Part shown: positions 12,955-25,372 of the stretch, one piece after another
Layout of the letters: each line of letters begins with the position of its first letter
Numbering within the stretch: the first letter of the stretch is position 1
From: Coriaria nepalensis
Taxonomy: Eukaryota > Streptophyta > Magnoliopsida > Cucurbitales > Coriariaceae
NCBI GenBank assembly: GCA_027186245.1
Contig: CP114484.1
Location: forward strand, 12,501-76,500
Direction: 5' to 3'
Length of the DNA stretch: 64,000 bases
Program-made: the position numbers and the translations under genes
Notes under the pieces: generated by a model
Databases searched by the model: none
Told to the model about the DNA's origin: nothing
Seen by the model: only the letters and a program-made list of their open reading frames with translations

Positions 12955-14330
12955 TTCTCCATCCTGGCTTTCTTCTAGCTCAAAGCAAAAGTTGTTTCTG
13001 CATAAATCAGCTTTTGTCCTTGTTGCTACTTTTGTGTGCTTTTGTGTGCTGAGTACTCAATTGTTGTCTATTCGTTTTTGTTCTATCTAATCTATGGTGA
13101 TTAAAGATGTATCAGTTTACTTTCATTTTAGTTGTAATTATTATGATTTGTAATCATCTCTTTATTAAGTATTAATGTAATGAAAAACTTGCATAACAGC
13201 AAGTAAGCAAATTTTATCAGAAATCAAGTTGTGTTCTGTTTTTGCATTCAAACTTCATTATTCTAACACGGTATCAGAGCTGATTTTTTGAGAGGCCTTA
13301 TTCAATCTCTATCATTCCTCTTTCGATCGTTCATAACAGAAAGCCAAAGTCTAAATAGCTAAAACCAGAAAATCATCCATGTCAACCATGTTTACTGCAT
13401 TTGATCTATGGGAAGTCGTTGATGAAGGCTATGAACCTCTTGCTGAAGATGAGCATCTAACTGTCAATCAGCTAAGGATGGAAAAGGAGAAGCGATTGAA
13501 AAATTTTAGAGCTCTTACAGTCATCCAATCTGCAATCTCAAATGAGATACACACAAAAATTCTTGGCATCAAAAGTGCTAAAGTAGCATGAGATGCACTT
13601 AAAGCATAATTCCATGGGATAAAAAGAGTAAGAGCAGTCAACTTGTTTATTGCAAGGAGAGACTTTGAATTTGACTCAAAGGTAGATGCAATTGAAGAAA
13701 GTAAGAATCTCTCAACCCTCACTATGAATGAACTCATGGATTCACTTCAAGCAAAAGAGAAGAGACATACCAATGGATCTGATTCAACCTCAGAAGGAGC
13801 TTTCTTTGCAACTCAGAAAAAGACTTGGAAATATAAAAACCAATTCTAAGACACCATTTGATGTAAACAAAAAGGACCACACTTGCACTATTTGCAAGAG
13901 AAAATATCACTTTGAAAAAACTTCTTAGAACAAGGGCAAACCTCAGTGTTCCTATTGCAAGAGATTTGGGCATGTAGAGAATGATTGCATAAAAAGAAGT
14001 ATGAAACAGTCAATAAAAGTTCTCAACAAGCAAATCAAGCTGAATATAAAGAAAATGCCTTTATGGTCTCTCAGTTCAAAAGACCAAGATTGAAGCATGA
14101 ATGCTTGGTTGATAGTGGTTGCTCAAACCACATTGACCTTCGACAAAGTCTTGTTTCTAAGCATAGACATGTCAGTCAAAACCAATGTTATAGTTGGCAA
14201 TGGTGAAGCAGTAAAAGCAAAAGGAAAAGGCATTGTGTCAATAAAGAGTAAGAACAATTGAAGATGTTCTATATGTTCTTAATTTTGATCAGAATCTTCT
14301 CAGTGTGGGGCAGATGATAGCATAACCGTA
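12955..14330 (+). mobile_element. Ty1/copia fragment A: partial 5' LTR, PBS and gag
   Basis: Broken copia element. The right part of an LTR runs from about 12955 and ends TTCTAACA at 13268. A tRNA-iMet primer-binding site follows with one mismatch (CGGTATCAGAGC, 13269-13280). Gag follows in fragments: LWEVVDEGYEPLAEDE and MEKEKRLKNFRALTVIQSAI (13379-13591), FDSKVDAIEESKNLSTLTMNE (13660-13740), a CCHC-type knuckle (CTICKRKYHFEKT..., CSYCKRFGHVENDC; 13885-13990), then the protease-start region (LVDSGCSNH, ~14105). It stops at the SVGQM motif (~14315). Stops and frameshifts occur throughout. The sequence matches, inverted, the gag end of element D (56.8-58.05 kb), so both belong to one family. 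Confidence 0.85.
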
Positions 14331-14550
14331 GAGTAAACTAGCAAAATATAATCTTAAATGTAAGAAACCAAGAACAATCCAAACAAAATTATCAAATTGT
14401 GTCATCAAAATTTACAACCAAATAACTAAGAACATCACAAATTATTAAATCGTATTATCAAAATATATAAAGTTCATATATTCTTTAACTGAAACGTGCA
14501 GTTCGGTGCGGTTCGATTGGGTTCGAAGCGACCTGCTAACCCCTAATTAC
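14331..14550. repeat. Fragment related to the hAT-like MITE at 30.9 kb
   Basis: Non-coding AT-rich piece directly abutting the broken copia fragment. Bases 14372-14400 match 31220-31248 inside the MITE exactly, and similarity continues for about 25 more bases. A GC-richer end near 14500-14540 (GGTTCGATTGGGTTCGAAG) recalls the GGTCGGG-type ends of such MITEs. No terminal repeats could be paired here, so it is probably a truncated relative. Confidence 0.5.
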
Positions 14551-15039
14551 AGTCATGATTATCATGGAGGTACACATGTTAATCAACTGGAAATTAAGCA
14601 ATGTTGGTCGGACCAGTTCAAATATAAAGTTGGATAAATTTTTGAGATGGAAATTGAGTAATATTGTACCTATAAATGCATGAAGATGTATTGTTGACTA
14701 GAATGTTAATTTGATCAGTGCAAAAATGTTCTTTTTTCTTTCCTTATTAAAACATACATTATAGTTACACTTTCAGTTCCTATATTTTATGTTTTTGATT
14801 TACATCTGATTGGTGTTGTGATTTGTATTGTGATTCCAGTTGCTCGAACTAGATTACCATGTTCAGAGACAAGGCTTGAAAAAAACTAAAACGTCAAATA
14901 CACAATAGCTTTTAATATGATAGACTTACAATCAGGGTCTGATTTAGTCTTCTTATCAAGCATTAAGTATGCTTGAAAGTACATGATAAATGAAACATAT
15001 ACATCTTGAGTTGTGTATTATTCAAATTATATGTTTGAT

Positions 15040-15600
15040 TATTATCTGAAGTTCTTGAATACACTTAAGTTTCTTGGAATTCCTAACCACAATCTAAAGC
15101 TCAAAGTCATCATACCTGTTATGCTTTTAAGAAACGTAAATCAAAGGCAAGGATTGTGTAATGGAACTAAGTTAATTATCACACAATTGGGACACAGAAT
15201 AATTGAAGCAAGGATACTTGCAGGTCAATCATTACTTACTCTTTTGCTATACTTAACACATTAATTAACGACACATGATCTTTATTTACAATAAAAAATT
15301 TAGCTTGATGTACTTGAATTATTATATATTTGATCATGATTTTCTTATATAAAATCAATATATTCTATATTCACAAACACAGGTTCAAACAATGGGGTAG
15401 ATATTTTGATTTTTCGAGTGATTCTTTCTCCATCAGAACCAAAATGATATTTTCTTCTACAAAGATGACAATTCCTTTTGAGAATATGCTATGCAATGAC
15501 ATAAACAAGAGTCAAAGGCCTAACTTCAGCAAATATTAGTCTATATTTACCAAGACCAGTATTTAGTCATGGCCAACCATAAGAAAGTGTGAGAACGACG
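15040..15600 (+). mobile_element. Helitron-type PIF1-like helicase remnant
   Basis: The frame at 15046-15220 reads FLNTLKFLGIPNHNLKLKV, VMLLRNVNQRQGLCNGTKL and IITQLGHRIIEARILAG. This is the conserved C-terminal block of the PIF1-like helicases carried by plant Helitrons (normally GIPNH.LKLK, MLLRN.D...GLCNGTRL). Further on, 15460-15580 holds a shifted version of the FPFEVCYAMTINKSQGQT...LYLPRPVFSHGQ block, seen as IPFENMLCNDINKSQ and then out-of-frame TKTSI*SWPT. About 150 bases between the blocks have diverged. No replication-initiator (HUH) domain or Helitron ends (5' TC, 3' CTRR with hairpin) were found. Non-coding relic. Confidence 0.75.
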
Positions 15601-15787
15601 CTGCGGGAAGCCCCAGAGAGAGGAAGATGCAATCGCCTCCAAAAAGTAGCATTCATCATCAGATTGGACTGGCCATACTCCCTGCTCCAGATACTCCTCC
15701 ATCTTGGAAAGACAAGCAGTTGGACTTGGCGGCCACAATTCGAGTAAATTTAGATTAATACGAATATTGTTTGAACAAGAGATTGAC

Positions 15788-16282
15788 ATGGAAGAAGACT
15801 GTACTTATGTTACTACTTGTCGTGGAGCTGCTGCTGCTCAAAATGGGAAGCCGTCATTTACTACTAGGGTCTACTACTCTTGCGATGTTTACAATAAGGG
15901 AGTAGCTGATAAACATCAACAGCGACGGAGATCCAGACACGTTAATACTAGTAAGTTTTATATTGGGGGCGAGGAATATTCGCGGCCGGCGAGACATGAT
16001 AACGGCGACGTTCTTCGGAGTTCTGCTTTTCTGAGTTCATGCAGTCTGTGCAGGAAGAGTATGGATGGGGAAGACATTTATATGTACGGAGGGGAGAAGG
16101 GATTCTGCAGCAACGAGTGTCGGTCAACACAAATCATTATGGACGAAACTAAGCCGATTCGGCGATCCTACCCGGCTCCGATTAGATCCAGAGTCGGATA
16201 TATTGTTTCCGCACCTAAAACTCTTCCACCCTGCAAGACCAGAGACGGAGAGCTTTTCGCTGCTAGAATTCTTACCATTTAG
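15788..16282 (+). CDS. FCS-Like Zinc finger (FLZ, DUF581) protein
   Basis: Single-exon gene of 164 residues. The FLZ domain spans about residues 80-122 ([20 protein letters not shown], then [20 protein letters not shown]), with zinc ligands C85, C88, C107 and C111 in a C-x2-C...C-x3-C pattern. FLZ proteins are plant-specific adaptors that bind SnRK1 kinase subunits. The N-terminus is basic and Ser/Arg-rich without other domains. I chose ATG 15788 (MEEDCTYV). An in-frame ATG at 15704 would add 28 residues lying closer to the Helitron remnant. An unseen upstream exon is possible because many FLZ genes carry an intron. No disruption seen. Confidence 0.85.
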   Translation: MEEDCTYVTTCRGAAAAQNGKPSFTTRVYYSCDVYNKGVADKHQQRRRSRHVNTSKFYIGGEEYSRPARHDNGDVLRSSAFLSSCSLCRKSMDGEDIYMYGGEKGFCSNECRSTQIIMDETKPIRRSYPAPIRSRVGYIVSAPKTLPPCKTRDGELFAARILTI

Positions 16283-17124
16283 CCATCTTCTCTCCCGTTG
16301 CGGCCAACCACTATTACTATATACAAATATATGTTAACCCCCCCAAATATAAAAATCATAAACAAAATCAAAAGAGATCTGAAATGGAAATGATCATTAG
16401 GAAAGAAATTTTGCGAGAATCGTGTAATTGTGTGTAATATAATCAAGGTGAGATAGTTTCTAGTTCGAAGCTCCAACACCCCCTTTTGTTTTCCTTAATG
16501 CAATTCAATTGAGCATGCGTCACAAGTTTTTTCAGGCTCAATAACTTGTTATCTACACCTAAAATGCAAGCTATCCCACGTATCGTACATATTAACTTAC
16601 GAATTAGGTTTTCAGGCTCAACAACCATGTTTTGCAGATTCATGATAAAGCCTCCCCTGGGTTGGTACGTTGCCTCTCCAAACTTCCAAACTCAATAGTT
16701 TCATTTGACTTCCAGAATCAGTTGAATAGGAACCACCAGCACAGAAATGGAGCGCACAAAATCCAACATGAATAACCAAGGAACCCTTATCATGATTTCT
16801 CTTGATAAAATAAGTATAGTAAACACTGGAGATTTAAGTTGAAACACTGGAGATAAAATATTTCTCTTGTAACATCATTTAATCATGATTCCCCCTATAA
16901 GTATAGTAAACATCAGATTCTTACAATCTGTGCACACTGCCACCAAGCATATAATTAATAGACATAATGAGTACAGATTTAAGAGCCTGAAAAGAAAAGG
17001 AGACAACAAGAAGAAACATAAAAAGGAAAAGCAAACTAGAAACAGTTATCAAGTTGACAGTTGAAAATAGCATGTAACCACAGCCTTGCATGCATCGGAG
17101 GCGTCTAACTCAAAAATAATAATA
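16283..17124. other. Convergent intergenic region between FLZ and UBP1 genes
   Basis: Contains the 3' flanks of the FLZ gene (+) and the UBP1 gene (-), which end facing each other. No coding signal was recognised; the short ORFs at 16279-16643 lack any family resemblance. Confidence 0.4.
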
Positions 17125-20100
17125 CTAGCTGTACATGAGCTGCTGGGTGGTTGCTATGTTTGGGAAGCCAGCCTCATAGACCGCGGGCTGACGAGCTCTC
17201 ACACCGGCCATTCCCATTCTCATTCCTATTCCCATGGCCACTGCCTGCTTGAGCGCATGCTGAGCCTGTGGGTGCATAAAGGCTGCTGCTTGTGCCCCAC
17301 CTGCCATTTTGCTGAATGCAATTTGCCTTTCATAGGCAGACATGTGTCCCATACTCGGTGGGGGGAGTGGGCTAGAATTTGTCCCTGCAACTGTGGGTTT
17401 GCTGCCCCATGAGCACTGCACCATTTCAAATTGCAAACATCAAGACTAAAGCACACTAACAATTGTTTACAGTTATCATCATCCTACAATCCATAGAAGC
17501 AGTGTGTTAAAATCATGTTCATACCTTAATTGGTTTGCCACAGAGAATCCGAGCATTGCCCATCTGGATAGCTAGAGCTGCCTCAGCATGGGTACTATAT
17601 CTTACAAATCCGAAGCCCTTGTCTCGCTGCACCCTAACATCTTCAATAGTCCCCGCACCAAGGGCATGAAAATGACGGTGGAGATCAACTGAGGTGACCT
17701 GCACCATCAGTGCCTAACTCATCAAGCAATCTTAGAGCATGATAGAGCAAACTTACACCCAATCATCATATTCCATAAAACCTGTTGATTCAGTACACAT
17801 AAACTAGAAGATTTGCATAGAATGTTTTTTAGGCTTGCTCCACCTTCTTTGGTCTTTAAATAGAAACATTTTCACTGACGCTCATCTGAGCAAGTCGAGA
17901 GCCCAGGATCATAATGTCTATTCTCTGAAGAAGTATGGGATGCAAGAAAAAAAAAATACTGAAAACTTTAATAATTTGCTCTAGTAATTTACAGATTACA
18001 TACATAGGGTATTTATACACTAAGAAACCCTAGTTATGGTAAGATCTTAACAACTAATTTACAATCTCATATCTTTAGGAAAATATTATAAGATATCTTT
18101 TCCTAATATTTCTCCTAAGATTCTCTAACCAAACCCTAACATTATCCTTTTTTATTTCCAACACTCCCCCTCAAGCTAATTCAAAGATATCTAGTAAACC
18201 TAGCTTGCATACCAACTTGTCGAAATGAATCTTTTGTAGTCCTTTAGTCAAGATATCTGCCACTTGTTGATCTGTAGGAATATACGGCATACACATTATA
18301 CCTTCTTCCAACTTCTCTTTAATGAAATGTCTATCAATCTCCACATGTTTAGTCCTATCATGCTGAACCGGATTATGAGCAATATTAATAGCTGCTTTAT
18401 TGTCGCAGTAGAGTGTCATAGAAATAGTATTCGAGAACTTCAAATCTTCAAGTAGCCCTTTTAGCCATAGTATTTCACAAATCCCTTGAGCTACGGCTCT
18501 AAACTCCGCTTCTGCACTACTTCTAGCTACTACATTATGTTTTTTACTTCTCCAAGTTACTAGATTTCCACCAACATAAGTACAGTAGCCAGAGGTAGAC
18601 CTTCTATCAATTACACTACCTGCCCAGTCAACATCTGTGAATGCTTCAATCTTGACATGTCCATGATTCTAAAATAGCAATCCTCTTCCCGGTTTTCCTT
18701 TTAGATACTTGAGTATTCTGTAAACAACATCAAAGTGTTCTTCTCTAGGTGAATGCATGAATTGGCTCACAACACTTACTGCAAACGCTATATCTAGCCT
18801 AGTATGAGATAGGTAGATGAGTCTTCCCACTAGTCTTGAAATTGTTCCATATTCACCATCCTATCTGAACTTGATGCCTCTAACTTCAAGTTTGCTTCCA
18901 TAGGAGTTTCAACCAGTTTGCACCCAAGATAACTTGTTTCCTTAAACAAGTCAAGTACATACTTCCTTTAAGAAACAAAAATTCCCTTCTTAGATCTCGT
19001 AAATTCCATTCCAAAAAAGTACTTCACAGATCCAAGGTCTTTTATTTCAAATTCTGTGGCCAGAAATTTTTTCAACCTTTCTAGTTCATCTACATCACTT
19101 CCAGTTAGGATCATCTCATCCACATAAACAATGAGAATGGCAATCTTACCATCCCTAGAATGCTTAACAAATAACGTATGATCTACTTGAGTTTGGTGAT
19201 ATCCACGACCCTTTAGAGACTTAGTCAGGCGATCGAACCATGCCATAGGTGATTGCTTTAGGCCGTATAATGACTTTCTTAACTTGCAAATCTTCCCTAT
19301 TCCATAATGTCCTTCAAAACCAGGTGGTAAATCCATAAACACTTCTTAATTCCCCATTAAGAAACACATTTTTCACATCTAGCTGTTGTAAAGACCATTC
19401 GAGATTAGCAGCAAGTGAAAGCAATAATCTAATAGAATTTACCTTAAAAACCGAGGCAAATGTCTCTTGGTAATTTATTCCATAAGTTTGTGTGAAACCT
19501 TTAGCCACAAGCCTTGCCTTATACCTTTCAATCTTCCCTTCTGCATTGTCCTTCTCAGTAAACACCCACTTGCAGCCTACTATTTTTCCTCCATTAGGTA
19601 AGCTCATAATCTCCCACGTGTCATTTTTTTCAAGTGCTCTCATCTCTTCTAACACAGCCATTTTCCATTCTTGTTGACTCATTGCTTCCTAGATATCTTT
19701 CGGAATTAAAACACTGGATAGATTAGCAGTAAAAGTTCTATAGGTAGGAGATAACCTATGATATGAGACATATTTAGTACTAGGATGCATAGTACAAGTA
19801 CGGATCTATTTCCCAAGGGCAATAGGGATATCAAGATCAGAATTTGGAGAAACAACTTTATCATGATGATTCGAAATACTTGAAACATTTGGAACTATAA
19901 TACCTGTTTCATTTACAAGATCATCATCCACAGAGACATTTTGGTAGGTAGGAGGTTGGGGTTCTTTATCCTGAATCTGCTTCCTCCGAGAGTAGACCAG
20001 CAACTCAGGCTGTTGCACTGTTTGTCCCCCTGACAAAGAGTCTATAACATTTGATTTTATAGGAAAGGAAGGATCATATAGGTTACTAGATTGAGGGTTA

Positions 20101-23100
20101 TTTTGAATAGGCATATCCAGAACTGGTAGAGGTAAAGAATTTGAAGTTTCCCAAAATTATCTTCCATCCTAGAATTACTCTCCCCCTGAAGAGAATTTTC
20201 GGTAAAGTAAGGTGTCTTCGAAGAAAGTTACATCCATGCTCACAAAGAATTTTTTTAACGTAGGATGATAACATTTATACCCTTTTTGATTTGGAGAATA
20301 GCCTACAAAGACACTTTTCAGCTCTAGGATCAAGTTTTGACCGGTTGTGTGTGTATATGAACAAAAACTGTGCAGCCAAAAATTCTAGGAGATTCTAGAT
20401 TAGAAAAAACAGTTGAGGCTATGGGAAAACTACTTTTTTTTGCAAGAAAACCTCAACCAGAACTAGAGGTAGGAATTTGGTTGATTATTTTGTATATTTA
20501 ATCAAGCTATTCTTTGCTAAGGGAAGGGGATGATATCTCGGTTTCAATGAACGCATGCATTCCATGACTGTTTTTATCTCCACTTCGGTTGCCCTTCTAA
20601 TTCTATGGCTTTCTATGAATTTTCTAGTAGGTAGCCCTAGTATGTCTAGGCTTGTTACAGTAATCACATCAAACCTTAACCTTCTCCTCAAACCTCGAAT
20701 GTTGACAATAGGAGGAATTAAATCCTCTTAGCTTATAAGGCGCTACTGCAGTTACCACTTCTTCTGTTGATATTGTGGTGTTAAGTGCATAATTTTTAAG
20801 GATTTTCATAGAACCCTTTTTCCCCATCATCACAATCTTACGATTCTCTTCCCTTTTAATTTCTGAAAAAACCTCCCTTGTAGAAGACAGTGGTTCTTTT
20901 CCTAGAATCCGACCTCTTGCTTCATCTAGGTCAAGGTTGAGACCAGCCAAGAACTCAAACACCCTGTCTTTCTCTACTGCTTTCTTGAATTGTACAGCAT
21001 CTACTCCACATGCCCAATCAAGATCATAAAACAGATCTAGTTCTTCCCATAACCCTAACATTTTATTATAATAATTGGTGATAGACATGTCTCCTTGTTA
21101 TATTTCTCGGATCTTGGTCTTAATCTCATATACCTGTGCTGAGTTTCCCAAGTCTGAGAAAGTAGAGGATACTACATCCCAAACCTCCTTTGCAGTAGGG
21201 AGATACATGTAGTTTTGACCAATATCTTCAACCATCGAGTTCACAAGCCAAGAGATGATGGTATAGTTCTCTTCTTCCTAGGTAGAATAATTCGGATCTT
21301 TCATATTAGGTGTTGTTGTAGTTCCTGTTATACGCCTCATCTTTCCTTTTCCTCGAAGAAATAGTCTTACTGATTGAGACCATTTTAGGAAATTTTGTCC
21401 ATTCAATAGATGTGTTTTGATCTAGAAGGTGGATTTCTCATTGAGGCTTAGGGACGACGGCTTCCTCTCAGTAACTGTCAAGGAATCGTCACCCATGTTA
21501 TTGTGAATTTGAAGAATACGTCTTCACGAGAGGTCCGTTTTCCGAGCAATAAACGAATGGAGGTCACCGGTTGATTAAGTCAACCGTTAATGACCTTAGA
21601 AGAACCCTAGCTCTGATATCATGAAAACTTTAATAATTTGCTCTAGTAATTTACAGATTACATACATAGGGTATTTATACACTAGAAACCCTAGTCTAGT
21701 TATGGTAAGATCTTAACAACTAATTTACAATCTCATATCTTTAGGAAAATATTCTAAGATATCTCTTCCTAATATTTCTCCTAAGATTTCTCTAACCAAA
21801 TCCTAACATTATCCTTTTTTATTTCCAACAAATACCATAAGCCAGAAAATGTAACGTAGATGATAAATATCTACCATACCTCCGGTGAAAGATTGCCCAC
21901 ATAAACAGTGGTATACTGAGGATTGTTCTCTGGTGCATCCTCGCTTGTCTTTTCCTGACCATCTTCTGCCAAAAAAAAAAGGGGGGGGGATGTTATTGTT
22001 GGTGGCTCTATCATTAGAACAAAACAGGGCATGTCAAATATATAATTTCTGTTTAAAAAAGTTAAAACATGTGCCTAAACTTGGGTCTTAATGTAATCAA
22101 CAGTCACCATCGTATCACATGTAAGTAGAACAAAAAGATTTGAGATAGAAAGGTCAAGCCAGTAACCTGATTGTCAATCGACAACATGACTTTACTTCTC
22201 ATAATGAATAAAATTTTTGCTTCCATCATGGATGAAAAAAATATTTGAAGGACATAGGTGTTCCAGATAATCAATATGAACTTTACACAAATCAAACTAA
22301 AAATAAATGATGAAGCCAATAAGAACAACAGAAGTGGTTTGTCAGCTACCAGTCAGTAAGGTCAATGATGTTCAAAAGAGTACCTGAGATTCCATGTGTC
22401 AGCTCCACAACAGTTCGCGAATCAGAGCTATTTTTATCATCACCAGAACTAGTACCTTTTGTGGCCCAGTTACATCTAATCTGTCTACTTCCAAGCCACT
22501 TTCCTGAACCATTAAATGATGCATAAATTTGAAGAACTCCAACAAATAGGCATAGGTGAAAATAGCCTAGTTCATAGCAACTTATATTGTTTTGTATGCA
22601 AGAATGAACTTAATCTCTTAGTAGAAATAAACTGACTATAATGACACTCCACTAGAGATTTGAGCACGAAGAATTGGGTCTCAACCCTTGAAGAAACTCC
22701 ATACCATTTAAGTCATTTATTGCACTTTGGGCATCCTGCAGAGACAAAAAGAGAAAGTAAATGAAATCACCCTATGTAGAACAGCAACCAAACCAATGAA
22801 GAACAGCAACCAAACCAATGTAGGTGAGAGAACGTTAGAGGACCTCATGGGAAAAAGTAAAAATAAAAATAGCACCTGCTGACTCCTAAAAGAGACAAAC
22901 CCAAAACCCCTTGAGCGCCCACTTTTCTGATCCCACATAACCCTAGCATCTCTGTCACAAAATAAAGGAAATGTAATGAAAGATCGTAGCAGATTACCTT
23001 GCAATCATACTCACATTAACAATACTTTTGCATTGTTAAGTGACCAATTGTCCTAAAAATTTGAATTGTTAAGAAACAGGCTCAACTATTTTATGTATCA

Positions 23101-24622
23101 CTAATAATATTTAACATTCATATCAGCACCGCAGGCAGCCCAAATGTACTGATAAGAGAAGGCGCGTGAACACAACTTACGAGCAACTAGAATAAACGGA
23201 GAAGCATGCATACAATGTAGCATCAGTAACCTCAGGGCTCAGATCACCAACAAAGACATTAAAGTGACCTGTATAGTTCATACCAAGATAAAAGATAAGC
23301 AGAAAAGTATGATAAAAGGTAATAACATCACCAATAACATTGAAAGAACCAGGTGAAAGGAAGATAAGCACATATCAACCTGATGTGTCTTCCCTCTGGG
23401 TACTTGTATATGCCCAATTAACTTTAATGGGCTGGCCAAACCTACAGAGACAGCACATTGAGCTATAAGACAGAAAACCGGACAAATGGAAATTCACCAA
23501 AGACTGTTCACTCACAGATGCCTTCCATTAAGTGATACAATGGAAAGTGCAGCTGATCTGCGATCATAGTAGTCAACAAAGCCATACGGGGACTGTAAAG
23601 ATATAAGAAGGTGTCTATCAAAATCAAGTAACAGAAAAAGATAATTTCATTGAAGCATGTAAGCTGAGGGTTGTTGAAGAGAGCTGAGAGAAAACCAACC
23701 CAAGACCCATATGACCACTAAAATTTAGGGAACAAGCATAGGCACACATGTTTTCTACTACCTATTCCAAAAAAAGAAAAAATAAATAAAAAATAGTCAC
23801 CTTTTCTTTCCTGATGAGCTTACACCCTTCAAGGGGCCCAATGCTTGAGAAAACCTCTTGAAGAAGAGGTTCAGTGACCTGCGGGTGGATGTTTCCCACA
23901 TACCTGCATATTCTTATCAATTAGGAACCTATATTTTTGAAGCACAGAGTATGAAATGAGAACTGAAAACACACAGTATTGTGTTAGTATATAAATTCCA
24001 AAAAAGAAAAAGAAAAAAGGAAGGTGTAGTAACACCTCAGTATGCAGAGTGTAGGTTTAATGACACGGAGATGAACAAAAAAAGTCAAATCTAGAAAGGA
24101 ATTATATAAAGTAGGCAAGAAAAGTAGAGGTATAGCCATTCTATACAAGTCTTCTACAAATTTTGGGGGGGGGCAGATAACTACATTAAAAGGGGGGAAA
24201 AAGGATTAAAAAAATCTTCTCAAGACTCACACACTGCGGCATGTAGTTGAATCAAAGCCAGGAGGCAGATTTCCACTCATGATAGGCTCTATCTGCAAAA
24301 TAAAAATGTAAAAAAAGAAGAAAAAAGAAAAGGAAAAGAAGAGAGGCCCTAAAGTAAAAATATGTGCACTCCTCACCAGAATTCCTAGGGTAAAAAGAAG
24401 AATTTTAAGATTAAGCCATTAATTTATTTGCTTAGTAACAGGTAGACAACTTGTCAAATTATGTGTATAAAGTAAGAGTCCATGCTGATGAAATGGAAAG
24501 AAGTAACAGGGAAATCTAAATAGAAGAAATGAGGGAACCTGAGGGGCAGCCAGGAGAGCAGGATGCTGGTAGAGTGAGTGCTGCATCATCGCTTGCTGTT
24601 TAAACCTCTGTAGCGGCTGCAT
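17125..24622 (-). CDS. UBP1: Oligouridylate-binding protein 1-like (UBP1), three-RRM RNA-binding protein
   Basis: Plant TIA-1-like protein that binds U-rich RNA in introns and 3' UTRs and collects in stress granules. Twelve exons (24622-24539, 24292-24231, 23903-23801, 23592-23516, 23441-23380, 23268-23181, 22951-22876, 22735-22705, 22503-22384, 21965-21880, 17698-17525, 17415-17125) join in phase to 417 residues. RRM1 starts at about residue 47 ([15 protein letters not shown]), RRM2 at about 130 ([20 protein letters not shown]), RRM3 at about 252 ([20 protein letters not shown]). The N-terminus is Gln-rich ([14 protein letters not shown]). The C-terminus is Met/Ala/Gln-rich and low in complexity, as expected for granule assembly. 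The last intron (21879-17699) is about 4.2 kb because it houses copia element B in the sense orientation. All borders are GT/AG; the coding sequence looks intact. Which paralogue (1A/1B/1C) it is cannot be told. Confidence 0.95.
17960..18163 (-). repeat. 3' LTR of copia element B
   Basis: 204-bp repeat beginning TGAAAAC and ending TCCAACA on the plus strand. It is preceded by target duplication AATAC and followed inside the element by the polypurine complement. Confidence 0.9.
21622..21830 (-). repeat. 5' LTR of copia element B
   Basis: 209-bp copy of the repeat at 17960-18163. Relative to it there is a 5-bp TCTAG insertion, two single-base indels and about three substitutions. The PBS complement (CTCTGATATCA) sits directly on its inner side and AATAC on its outer side. 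Confidence 0.9.
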
Positions 24623-25372
24623 CTTCCTTTAGCAGATTACAATTTTTTTATTTTTTATTTTTTATTTTTTACCTCTTTCGTTTCGTGAAATCGGCAAAGA
24701 ATCGTAGAACCACACAAAGTAAGGAAATAAATTATAAAAAGAAAAAAAAAATCAAAGAGGAAAAATTGACTGTACTAAATTATATCCTTAAATTAAACCG
24801 GATATTTTCTGAAGAGACCTCTGAGATAAGCACAAAACACCAAAAATAAAAAATAAAAAATAAAAAATAAAAAACCTGTGTTTTTTTTTTTTTGGTCTGT
24901 TTTTCAGGTCACCGCTGGTTTATATAGCAATGCAAAAAATGGATGAAGTCAAAAACAGTGGGCTACTTGGAATGAGAAGATGGTTGGTCATATGGATTGG
25001 GCTTCCAATCCAAACATAGATGATTATTGAGTATGGGCTCTCCTACTATTTTGCTATAATTCAGAAAATGAATAGTAATAATGCTACATGCTTGGCTTCG
25101 ACATTCATGTGCTACCAATACAAACACACCAAATACGAGTCCCTCTCACTCACCTATCCGTTTCTGCCACCTTGCTATTGTTACTATTATTATTATTATT
25201 ATTATTCAAATAATAATAATAATAATAATAAGGCTTCGTACGTGAACAATGTGACAAATGTGAAGAGGCTTGTCTACTACTTTCCTTATATAATATATAT
25301 ATATATTCAATATTGTTATGGTGGGTAGTTGGAAATGCTCGTCACCCTCGGGTCTCAGATCTCCGATCTCCA
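24623..25372. other. UBP1 upstream region and intergenic sequence
   Basis: Upstream of the UBP1 ATG. T/A-rich homopolymer stretches (24638-24670, 24843-24895) suggest a leader or leader intron, but no convincing splice pair was found. The right half holds the palindromic ATT/AAT run described separately. No gene seen. Confidence 0.4.
25183..25231. repeat. Palindromic ATT/AAT microsatellite
   Basis: A run of about seven TTA/ATT units is followed by CAAA and then about seven ATA/TAA units. The two arms are complementary and could fold into a near-perfect A/T hairpin with a very short loop. Confidence 0.7.

Larger units (their letters stand above)
17960..21830 (-). mobile_element. Ty1/copia element B, internally deleted, nested in a UBP1 intron
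   Basis: Complete-ended element of 3,871 bp. LTRs are 17960-18163 and 21622-21830, both TG...CA, flanked by a perfect 5-bp duplication AATAC (17955-17959 and 21831-21835). The PBS complement lies at 21611-21621 next to the 5' LTR and the polypurine complement (CTCCCCCTCAAGC) starts at 18164. Internal remains: UBN2-type gag (about 21100-20500), integrase C-terminus/linker ([17 protein letters not shown], ~20320-20270), RT (19682-18968, [16 protein letters not shown] motif as YVDE), and RNase H (18443-18171, [15 protein letters not shown]). Protease and the integrase core are missing, so gag is joined near 20.46-20.49 kb to the integrase tail. Stops interrupt the frames. The LTRs differ by about three substitutions and three indels by eye, so insertion was fairly recent. 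Non-autonomous. Confidence 0.9.

Noticed and set aside
14480..14545. GGTTCGA-type sequence resembling a tRNA T-arm
   Set aside because: No anticodon arm or acceptor pairing could be found; it fits the end of a MITE-like repeat.
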